DNA of 9,984 nt from Acidobacteriota bacterium. Its GTDB lineage: Bacteria > Acidobacteriota > Terriglobia > Terriglobales > Acidobacteriaceae. The notes beneath the pieces are model-generated. The model worked only from the letters and a program-made list of their open reading frames with translations. It did not search any database and had not been told where the DNA came from. Numbering within the stretch: the stretch's first letter is position 1; each line of letters opens with the position of its first letter. Positions 1 through 5,911 of this stretch are shown here, one piece after another. Location of the stretch: positions 1 to 9,984 of the forward strand of contig QIAR01000304.1 in the NCBI GenBank assembly GCA_003225595.1. Reading direction: 5' to 3'. The position numbers and the translations under genes were made by a program.

Positions 1-1
1 C

Positions 2-580
2 ACCTTAATGGGCGGCGACCTGTGTCACGGTTTTGATGGCGATGCGTTCCAGTTGGCGATCGTCGGCTGTATCCAGCCCACTGCAACAGAGGCAGTATTG
101 AAGGCGCTGGAACCAGCGGGAAAGCCAGTGTTGTTCGTTTCCAATGCAGCACAGGCTGGACAGGCAGTACGCGACACGCACCCGCGCGTCATGGTGCTGC
201 GGCAGCACGAAGGTTGGTTGGATGCCCTGGTGCTGGTTTCCGGCGAGGCCCTGCGCCGCAGCGAGGCCACGGCCCGTGCCGTGCATGCCGAGCACGCTAA
301 AGCGGCGCTGGAGCGTCAAGCCACACTCGGGCGCTACATGCTTGAAATGCGCCACAACCTAAACAATGCGCTGACGTCGGTGCTGGGAAATTCCGAGTTA
401 CTGCTGCTCGAGCCGGGCAGCCTTTCGGCCGGTTCGCGCTCGCAGATCGATACGATTCGCAACATGGCCTTGCGCATGCATGAAATCCTGCAGCGCTTCT
501 CCTCACTGGAAAAAGAGCTCAGTTTTGTGGAGAAACAAGAAAACCACGCGAACTCGAAAGCCGCGAGCATCGGCGGTTGA
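2..580 (+). CDS. Signalling protein fragment: degenerate receiver plus HisKA-like segment (5' end outside window)
   Basis: The reading frame is open to the left edge, so the gene probably begins upstream; the ATG at 8 is only the first one visible. Residues 1-80 or so (counted from that ATG) have the alternating beta/alpha pattern of a response-regulator receiver, with strands near QLAIVG, PVLFVS and RVMVLR. Where a phosphoacceptor Asp is expected (the D-x-x-x-x-P context) the sequence reads VGCIQP, and no clear C-terminal Lys is seen, so the receiver looks non-phosphorylatable. A helical linker leads to MRHNLNNALTSVLGNSELL, which resembles the H-box helix of HisKA domains (compare HDFNN-LT-ILGN-EL), and a second helix ends near residue 165. 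No HATPase domain follows before the TGA. The protein may act as a phosphotransfer or dimerisation adaptor, but that is inference. The CheR-type gene lies 112 bp downstream on the same strand, which suggests a chemotaxis-like or two-component context. Confidence 0.6.
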   Translation, partial: TLMGGDLCHGFDGDAFQLAIVGCIQPTATEAVLKALEPAGKPVLFVSNAAQAGQAVRDTHPRVMVLRQHEGWLDALVLVSGEALRRSEATARAVHAEHAKAALERQATLGRYMLEMRHNLNNALTSVLGNSELLLLEPGSLSAGSRSQIDTIRNMALRMHEILQRFSSLEKELSFVEKQENHANSKAASIGG

Positions 581-692
581 GTACGCTGGGCTTGAAGTTT
601 GGCCCTCCCCGGAACGCTAGTTGCAATATGCAGGACTATCGGGCTTCGCGCCGGACAGGGCACGCCGGAACGAACCCAAAAGTTAGCAGCGC

Positions 693-1574
693 GTGCTCCA
701 CTCTCTGACACACAAAATGCACAAACTCTCCATCAAGGTAGCGGTTCTCGAGCATGAATTATCGGAACTCCGCGTACTTCTGGAGCGTGAAGCCGGAGTT
801 TTGTTCGACGGCCCAACCGAGATGCTAACCGCCCGTGTCGCGGGATTTCTGGAGTCCCGTCATCTGACTTCGGCCACCGATCTAATCAAGCTGATCCAAT
901 CCTCCGAGACTGAGAGCGAGGCGTTGCTGGAATCTCTGCTAGACGGCGAGACGGGATTTTTCCGCAACCTGGCAGCATTCGAAGCTTTTGAGAAGAAGGT
1001 GCTTCCTGAACTCCACGATCGAAAGTCCGCCGACAGCCCGTGTTGCTTCCGCATCTGGAGCGCTGGGTGCTCTACGGGCGAAGAAGCTTACTCGATTGCC
1101 GTATCCGTGTGCCAGGGTATGAGCGGGGCTGGAGGCTGGAACATCCACATCGTTGCCAGCGATATTCGCCGCCAGGCACTCGCCATCGCCAGACGTGGAC
1201 TCTATTCTGAACAGGCAATTGTCCATGTGCCGCCTAATCTGATCAAAGCTTACTTCTCGAAAATCGGCCAGCACTTTCTGGTGAAGCCCCGCCTGCGCAA
1301 TCTGGTGACCTTCACTCCCATGAATCTGGTCCGCCCAGTTTACATCGGTCGCTTCGATTGCATTTTCTGCATGGACGTGCTGCGGCACTTTTCCATGGCG
1401 CAGCGCATCGCGCTAGTGCAGCGCCTGCATCTCTATCTTCAACCGGGCGGTTATCTCTTGCTTGGGCTCGGCGACAAACTTCCCGCCGTGGATCCGGGCT
1501 TCCAGATTCACACTGACGGCGGTTTCACGGTTTATCAAAAGCCACTCAGCATCGCCGCCAAATCGGGACGATAG
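693..1574 (+). CDS. CheR-type protein-glutamate O-methyltransferase
   Basis: CheR enzymes transfer methyl groups from S-adenosylmethionine to glutamates of chemoreceptors or related signalling proteins in the cytoplasm. Residues about 15-85 match the alpha-helical N-terminal CheR domain, ending in the family motif TGFFRN (87-92). The Rossmann-like catalytic domain follows: SAGCSTGEEAYS (123-134, SAM-binding loop), ASDI (155-158), a conserved MNL (210-212) and GGYLLLG (252-258). The usual CRNVLIYF signature is altered to CMDVLRHF (226-233), and the usual GHSE is replaced by GLGD, so substrate binding may differ. Length (293 aa) is normal for the family and no TPR or PAS extension is present. 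The start is uncertain: GTG at 693 gives the longest frame, ATG at 717 is also possible, and neither has a good ribosome binding site. No receptor or CheB gene is visible, so a non-chemotaxis signalling role is equally possible. Confidence 0.85.
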   Translation: MLHSLTHKMHKLSIKVAVLEHELSELRVLLEREAGVLFDGPTEMLTARVAGFLESRHLTSATDLIKLIQSSETESEALLESLLDGETGFFRNLAAFEAFEKKVLPELHDRKSADSPCCFRIWSAGCSTGEEAYSIAVSVCQGMSGAGGWNIHIVASDIRRQALAIARRGLYSEQAIVHVPPNLIKAYFSKIGQHFLVKPRLRNLVTFTPMNLVRPVYIGRFDCIFCMDVLRHFSMAQRIALVQRLHLYLQPGGYLLLGLGDKLPAVDPGFQIHTDGGFTVYQKPLSIAAKSGR

Positions 1575-1836
1575 GTAAGTAAGAAGGAAAAAGTAAGAAG
1601 TCAGAACGCGGAATGCAGAAGTCAGAAGTCGCGAATTTTAGAAGTAAGATTCCAGAAGCAAGATTCCAGATGTAAGGTTCCCAATTTACAGACCTTCTGA
1701 TTTCCTTCTGGTGATTCTCTTTCAGTTTGTCATCCCGTCTCTAACGACGGCAGCCCGTGTCAAGGGATTTGGCAAACACTTCTCCGTTGAACATGACAGG
1801 CGCCATTCGCCATGAGATTTACGTATGTGACGGAGA
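1575..1836. repeat. Intergenic region with degenerate short tandem repeats
   Basis: This gap lies between two genes that converge on it. It is purine-rich on the plus strand and repetitive. GAAGTCAGAA occurs at 1597-1606 and 1618-1627. From 1644 to 1685 there are three consecutive 14-base units of the form G(T/C)AAG(A/G)TTCC(A/C)(G/A)A(A/T), with a more degenerate fourth unit probably preceding at 1630-1643. AGAAGGAAA at 1582-1590 is complementary to TTTCCTTCT at 1701-1709, so the transcript could fold into a long-looped hairpin. No coding potential is apparent. Confidence 0.6.
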
Positions 1837-1857
1837 TCACTTCAGATGCACCGTCAC
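1827..1857. repeat. Inverted repeat over the 3' end of the E1 alpha gene
   Basis: GTGACGG at 1827-1833 and CCGTCAC at 1851-1857 form a perfect 7-bp inverted repeat with a 17-nt loop, spanning the stop codon of the E1 alpha gene (1837-1839). It could act as a transcript 3'-end structure, but no T-run follows on either strand, so it is not a classical intrinsic terminator. Confidence 0.3.
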
Positions 1858-3138
1858 CTCAGTTTTGCTTCGCTTGGCAGCAGGGTTCACTTGCACTTTC
1901 GGCATTCCGTACTTCGGCTTGATCTCGTGGCAGCCGTCGCAGTACACGCCACCGGCGGCTGATTCGGGTTCCGGCATTGGGCTGGCCACGGCGAAATCGC
2001 GGTCGGCTTCGAGTTGTCGATCCACGTCGGCGATCAGCTTTTCATTTTCTTCTTGCGTCAACCACTTCTTCACATTCAGCAGATATTTCTCGAACCGGGC
2101 AATGGGGTCGCGCTTGCGCCAGTACTCGAACAGCGGCTTGGGGACGTACTCGGCGGCGTCGTGGATGGCGTGTCCTTTCATGCGCATCATCTTGGCTTCG
2201 ATGAGCGTGGGGCCTTCGCCGCGGCGGGCGCGCTCGCAGCCTTCGTGGGCGGCATCGTAGACCTGGCAGGTATCAGTCCCGTCCACGATCACGCCGGGAA
2301 TGCCGTAGGCAATGGCGCGCTCGGCTAGATCCTTTACGCAGAACTGCATGTCGCAGGGCGTCGAATAGCCCCACAGATTGTTCTCGACGAAGAGCACCAG
2401 GCCAAGCTTCTGCACCGCGGCAAAATTCAGGCCTTCGTAAGTCACTCCCGTGGATTGGCCCCCGTCACCAATGTAGGTCATGACGGCGATGTTGCGTCCC
2501 TGGAGGCGCGCGCCAAGGGCCACACCCGCCAGTACGGGGATAAGATCGCCGAGCGTGGAGATGGGCGCGACGACGTTGCGCTTTTGAATGTCACCGAAAT
2601 GAGATGATGCATCGCGACCCTTGGTCGGCGAGCCAGCCTTGGCCATGTACTGCATCATGATGTCGCGCGCGGAGAAGCCGCGTACCAGAAGCGAACCCTG
2701 ATTGCGGATCATCGGCCCCATCCAATCATCGGGGCCGAGCGCGTAGGCTGAGGCGCAGGAACAGGCTTCCTGGCCAAGTCCGAAGTACACTCCGCCGACG
2801 ACTTTTCCCTGCTTGTAGAGGTTTTCGAGCACCTGCTCCATTTTGCGGTTGAGGAGCATCCAGCGGTAGATCTCGATGCATTGCTTCTTCGAGAGGAATT
2901 TCGAGTCTCGAATCGGCGGCACGGGCGCGCTTAGATCGCCGGCAACTTCGTAACGGACGTCGTCGCCTGTGCGGACCTGGCTTACTTGGAAGGTGGGCTT
3001 TTCCAGGCGGTAGTCGAGGATGGTGTAGGTGCGCTGATGATTGGCCGGCTTCGCCGTTAGAGGTTGCGGGGCGCGCTGGCCGCGACCATTTGAACTGGTG
3101 CGCGGAGGAGTCTTGGAAGATTTATTCTTCTTCGCCAT
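1837..3138 (-). CDS. pdhA: Pyruvate/branched-chain 2-oxoacid dehydrogenase E1 component, alpha subunit
   Basis: This is a thiamine-diphosphate-dependent E1 alpha subunit, which with an E1 beta partner decarboxylates pyruvate or a branched 2-oxoacid and passes the acyl group to lipoyl-E2. From ATG at 3138 it is 433 aa. The ThDP-binding motif runs from IGDGGQ (GDG 224-226) to ENN (NN 253-254). The phosphorylation-loop equivalent reads KGHAIHDAAEY (321-331), keeping His and Asp. The segment GGVYFGLGQEA (115-125) is typical of the family. Residues 1-35 are a Lys/Pro/Ser-rich tail. The C-terminus carries an unusual extension with a CxxCH motif, YCDGCHE (399-405). The frame is open further upstream to a GTG at 3288 that overlaps the lipB stop as GTGA. 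I prefer 3138 because the extra 50 residues do not look like E1 sequence, but translational coupling from 3288 is not excluded. No E1 beta or E2 gene is in the window, so the substrate (pyruvate or branched-chain) is not settled. Confidence 0.93.
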   Translation of the reverse strand: MAKKNKSSKTPPRTSSNGRGQRAPQPLTAKPANHQRTYTILDYRLEKPTFQVSQVRTGDDVRYEVAGDLSAPVPPIRDSKFLSKKQCIEIYRWMLLNRKMEQVLENLYKQGKVVGGVYFGLGQEACSCASAYALGPDDWMGPMIRNQGSLLVRGFSARDIMMQYMAKAGSPTKGRDASSHFGDIQKRNVVAPISTLGDLIPVLAGVALGARLQGRNIAVMTYIGDGGQSTGVTYEGLNFAAVQKLGLVLFVENNLWGYSTPCDMQFCVKDLAERAIAYGIPGVIVDGTDTCQVYDAAHEGCERARRGEGPTLIEAKMMRMKGHAIHDAAEYVPKPLFEYWRKRDPIARFEKYLLNVKKWLTQEENEKLIADVDRQLEADRDFAVASPMPEPESAAGGVYCDGCHEIKPKYGMPKVQVNPAAKRSKTEVTVHLK

Positions 3139-3146
3139 CGCGATTG

Positions 3147-3160
3147 GGTCGCTTACGACC
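3147..3160 (-). other. Small hairpin just upstream of the E1 alpha start
   Basis: On the minus strand GGTCG-TAAG-CGACC is a perfect 5-bp stem with a 4-base loop, ending 8 bases before the ATG at 3138. No strong Shine-Dalgarno sequence is visible between it and the ATG. If the ATG is the true start, this hairpin sits in the ribosome-binding region and could affect initiation. If the upstream GTG at 3288 is used, it is simply coding sequence. Confidence 0.25.
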
Positions 3161-3284
3161 TTAAGAAGAATGCTAAACCGTGCGGAAGGGTTTGACCAAC
3201 TATATGAAGATTGTCGCCCGTACGGAGCTGCCTGCATAACCTGCCCACGTAAAGTTGGCGAGGGCACCTGCACCACAAGGACTT

Positions 3285-4139
3285 TCACGCCCAGAATGTC
3301 TCTTCTTCCTTAGATAGCTTGCGCAACTCAGTTGGCGGCTTCATCGGGATGCCAACCGACGGTCCCAGAAGGGCGTCTAGCGTTTCCAGCCAAAGGATTT
3401 GGCTGTTGAAGACCGTTCCGAAGTTGCGCGATACAGAGTCCGCAACTTCCTCCAGCGAAAGTGGATTCCCGAGTTCCTTAGCCACGGACGTGACCGGTTT
3501 CGAGTTGATCCCACAAGGGATGATCAGATTAAAGTAGTCCAAATCGGTGTTCACGTTCAACGCGAAACCGTGCGTGGTGACGCCGCGGGAGATGTGGACG
3601 CCGATCGCTGCGACCTTGGCACTTTCGTTGTTGGAGGGAGCCTCGGGCTCAACTGGACCGCCGGGGGTGGCCGTTCCCACATGGCGAGTGCTGCCTCCCA
3701 GTTTCGTGGGGCTAGCCCATACACCGGTCAACCCCGGAACACGCTTGGTGGCGATCCCGAAATCAGCGCAGGTGCGGATCAGGACTTCTTCCAAGCGTCG
3801 CACAAACTCCACAGCGCCTAACGTCTTACGCTTCCCATCTCCTGAAGAGAATCCGCGAAGATCGAAAATCGGGTAGCAAACGAGCTGCCCGGGGCCGTGA
3901 AATGTAACGTCGCCTCCGCGATCACATTCGAAAACTTCCACGCCGCCCTTTGCGAGCTGCTCAGGCGAGGCCAGCACGTTCGCGGCTTTGGCATTCCGGC
4001 CGAGCGTGATCACCGGCGTGTGCTCCAGCAGAAGAAGAACATCGCCGATGCTGCCTTCTTTGCGCAACTCCACCAGTTTCTGTTGCAGGCGGAGGGCCGT
4101 CGAGTAGTCGAAGGTGCCGAGTTGGAGGACGGAAATCAA
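3285..4139 (-). CDS. lipB: Lipoyl(octanoyl) transferase LipB
   Basis: LipB moves the octanoyl group from acyl carrier protein to the lipoyl-domain lysine of E2 subunits and the glycine-cleavage H protein, the first step of endogenous protein lipoylation. Motifs in order: LLLEHTPVITLGRNA (36-50), RGGDVTFHGPGQLVCYP (74-90), AKVAAIGVHISRG (174-186) with the conserved Lys at 175, HGFALNVNTDL (190 region), and the catalytic cysteine in IIPCGINSKPVTS (Cys199). At 284 aa it is longer than the usual 210-250. An insert of about 30 residues rich in Gly, Pro, Thr and Glu lies between GLTGVWAS and AKVAAIG (about 143-173), and there is a C-terminal tail. The start is TTG at 4139: the only other upstream in-frame candidates before the TAG at 4158-4160 are CTG codons, and homology begins right after it. 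It precedes the E1 alpha gene, whose E2 partner would need this modification. Confidence 0.95.
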   Translation of the reverse strand: MISVLQLGTFDYSTALRLQQKLVELRKEGSIGDVLLLLEHTPVITLGRNAKAANVLASPEQLAKGGVEVFECDRGGDVTFHGPGQLVCYPIFDLRGFSSGDGKRKTLGAVEFVRRLEEVLIRTCADFGIATKRVPGLTGVWASPTKLGGSTRHVGTATPGGPVEPEAPSNNESAKVAAIGVHISRGVTTHGFALNVNTDLDYFNLIIPCGINSKPVTSVAKELGNPLSLEEVADSVSRNFGTVFNSQILWLETLDALLGPSVGIPMKPPTELRKLSKEEETFWA

Positions 4140-4194
4140 CTTGTTAAGCAGGTGATTCTACAACCGGGGCTGAGGATTCGAAAAAAACGCGCTC

Positions 4195-4572
4195 TCATGT
4201 AGTCGTGGACACACCACGAGCTTCAAGCAACAGCACACTGTGGCCCTCGGGATCATGCAGTACGGCCCAGGCGGGGCGCTCGCCTTCGCGAGCAGGCTCA
4301 AAGCGGAGGATTCGATCTCGGCCGATTGCGTTGATCGCGGCTTCTACGCTAGGGACTTCCAAGAAGACTACCGCCTTGTCGCGCGACGGATAGTCTTCCA
4401 CCCCCTTTTTTTCCAAGCACAGGAAAGCAGCCCCGGCGTTGAACTGAGCGTGATGGCCGGATTGCTCTCCAGAGAGGATGAGTCCAAGCGTCCCTTCGTA
4501 GAATCGCTTTGCCGCAGTCAGATCCTCAAAGTACAGTTCCAGGCCGACCAAGCGGGCGTTGATGTTAGGCAT
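4195..4572 (-). CDS. VOC-superfamily (glyoxalase/bleomycin resistance-like) protein
   Basis: This is a 125-aa single-domain protein with the paired beta-alpha-beta-beta-beta modules of the vicinal oxygen chelate fold. The first module starts LVGLELYFEDLTAAKRFYEG, with the classic F-Y-x-x-x-L-G-L helix and strand. The second ends in HDPEGHSVLLLE (106-117), where the final Glu is the usual metal-ligand position. His41 is a further candidate ligand. Members of this superfamily include glyoxalase I, dioxygenases and antibiotic-binding proteins, and the substrate cannot be told from the sequence. The ATG at 4572 has a good Shine-Dalgarno (GAGG, 5 bases upstream), which fixes the start. It lies 55 bp upstream of lipB on the same strand and may be cotranscribed with it. 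Confidence 0.85.
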   Translation of the reverse strand: MPNINARLVGLELYFEDLTAAKRFYEGTLGLILSGEQSGHHAQFNAGAAFLCLEKKGVEDYPSRDKAVVFLEVPSVEAAINAIGRDRILRFEPAREGERPAWAVLHDPEGHSVLLLEARGVSTTT

Positions 4573-4752
4573 GGGTACCTCGGTCGCAGTGAGATAATGC
4601 GCGCCGTCCCTGGCGGGGACTCACTCTGTGCATGCAAAGCGAAAGCAGCTCTGACTAACGAATTCCGTCCCTTCCAGGGCTACTTGTCAAGTAGAGCGCA
4701 AACCCCTGCTCGCTCGAACTAGGCGTCTTCGGAACACCGATTTACGAGAGTT
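4573..4752. other. hemB-VOC intergenic region with inverted repeats
   Basis: This non-coding gap between two minus-strand genes contains several short symmetric elements: GTCCC-TGGCG-GGGAC (4606-4620, 5-bp stem, 5-base loop), TGCATGCA (4629-4636, perfect palindrome) and CTACTTG-T-CAAGTAG (4680-4694, 7-bp arms around a central base). The last has the shape of a dimeric regulator site, and the first could be an mRNA hairpin downstream of hemB. No T-run follows, and I could not identify a clear -35/-10 pair for the VOC gene. Confidence 0.35.
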
Positions 4753-5778
4753 CTAGGCTAGCAGTTTGGCGGCGTCCTTGGCGAAATAAGTAAGGATAAC
4801 GTTCGCTCCGGCGCGGCGGATCGAAAAGAGCGATTCCATCATCACGCGATCGCGGTCGATCCAGTTGTTGCGGGCTGCGGCCTCGATCATGGCGTATTCT
4901 CCGGAAACCTGGTAGGCGGCGAGCGGAGCATCGAATCGTTCGCGCGCGGCAGCAATCACGTCGAGGTATGGCAGCGCGGGTTTGACCATGATGATGTCCG
5001 CGCCTTCCTCCAGATCGAGTTCGATTTCGCGCATAGCCTCACGGATGTTCGCCGGGTCCATCTGATAGGAACGGCGATCGCCAAACTGGGGCGCCGAGTC
5101 GGCGGCTTCGCGGAAAGGACCATAGAAGCCGGACGCAAATTTCGCGGCGTAGGAAAGGATCGGCGTGTTGATGAAGCCTACTTCGTCTAAACCCTTGCGG
5201 ATCGCGGCCACTCGACCGTCCATCATGTCGGAAGGCGCGATGATGTCGATCCCGGCGCGCGCCAGAGAGACCGAGGTGCGGGCCAATAGTTCGAGCGAGG
5301 CGTCGTTCACAATCTCGTACTCGGTCGTGGCAGCGGGAGGCGCGGCCACGGCAGCGCCCAAAGACTGCGGAGTGGAGCGGACAATGCCACAATGCCCATG
5401 TGACATGTATTCGCAGAGGCAAACGTCTCCTATCAGAATCAAGTCGGGAATTTCGCGTTTGATAGCGCGGGCGGTCTGCTGCACGATCCCCCCGTCCGCC
5501 CACGCGCCCGTGGCAAGTTCGTCTTTTTTTTCCGGAAGACCGAAGAGGATGACTGCGGGCACTCCCAGTGAGTAAGTCTCGCGAGCCTCTTTGACCGCCT
5601 CGTCCACCGAGAGATTGAAGACACCTGGCATCGAGCGGACTTCGTTGCGCATCCGTTCGCCCGGGCATACGAACATGGGACACACGAAGGATTCCGGTGA
5701 GAGGCGAGTTTCACGTACTAGCGACCGGAGTTGCTCGGTGCGGCGGAGGCGGCGCAGGCGTGTGATGGGGAACGCCAC
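4753..5778 (-). CDS. hemB: Delta-aminolevulinic acid dehydratase (porphobilinogen synthase)
   Basis: HemB condenses two molecules of 5-aminolevulinate to porphobilinogen in the tetrapyrrole (heme) pathway, in the cytoplasm. The 341-aa protein has both active-site lysines, in LSYAAKFAS (Lys213) and IIMVKPALPYLD (Lys266, Schiff base). It also has the cysteine-type zinc site DVCLCEYMSHGHCG (Cys120, Cys122, Cys130), marking it as the Zn-dependent rather than the Mg-only form. RLRRLRRTEQLRSLVRET near the N-terminus and YQVSGEYAMI near residue 289 are also typical. Between GHCGIV and IVNDASLELL there is an Ala/Pro-rich insert of roughly 20 residues (about 134-155), beside the lid over the active site. 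The only ATG/GTG/TTG start available after the TAG at 5788-5790 is GTG at 5778, and its GGAGG directly abuts the start codon, an unusually short spacing. It is divergent from mutS2. Confidence 0.97.
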   Translation of the reverse strand: MAFPITRLRRLRRTEQLRSLVRETRLSPESFVCPMFVCPGERMRNEVRSMPGVFNLSVDEAVKEARETYSLGVPAVILFGLPEKKDELATGAWADGGIVQQTARAIKREIPDLILIGDVCLCEYMSHGHCGIVRSTPQSLGAAVAAPPAATTEYEIVNDASLELLARTSVSLARAGIDIIAPSDMMDGRVAAIRKGLDEVGFINTPILSYAAKFASGFYGPFREAADSAPQFGDRRSYQMDPANIREAMREIELDLEEGADIIMVKPALPYLDVIAAARERFDAPLAAYQVSGEYAMIEAAARNNWIDRDRVMMESLFSIRRAGANVILTYFAKDAAKLLA

Positions 5779-5911
5779 CCTCCGATTCTAGCAGAGGATA
5801 AGAGGACGATAAATGCAGCTATTTTCCCGAAACCAGTTACTAAACCGGGAGCAAGCACGACATTCCAGTCGCTAGGAGTCTTCCCGGGCGAGCGGTGTAA
5901 CATGATTTCTG
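5779..5911. promoter_or_regulatory. Divergent intergenic region between hemB and mutS2
   Basis: This 133-bp gap must supply promoters for both hemB (leftward) and mutS2 (rightward), because the genes are transcribed away from each other. It is locally A/T-richer around 5803-5826 than the coding flanks. I could not pick a convincing -35/-10 pair in either direction, so promoter positions are not assigned. The mutS2 ATG at 5912 has no strong Shine-Dalgarno sequence. Confidence 0.4.

Noticed and set aside
334..711. Minus-strand open frame opposite the first gene
   Set aside because: The plus-strand frame has receiver and HisKA-like patterns, while this one has none.
1757..2260. Plus-strand open frame opposite the 3' end of the E1 alpha gene
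   Set aside because: Antisense shadow of a clear coding sequence, with Ser/Arg/Cys-rich composition and no family resemblance.
4181..4219. Possible terminator after the VOC gene: hairpin TCGTGG-TGTGT-CCACGA (4219-4203, minus strand) and a T7 run (4187-4181)
   Set aside because: The T-run starts 15 bases after the stem and the stem is only 6 bp, within the gene's 3' end. It does not have the form of an intrinsic terminator.
5039..5683. Long open frame (214 codons) on the minus strand overlapping hemB
   Set aside because: It lies in another frame of hemB, is Arg/Ser/His-rich with no recognisable motif, and is explained by codon bias in a GC-rich gene.
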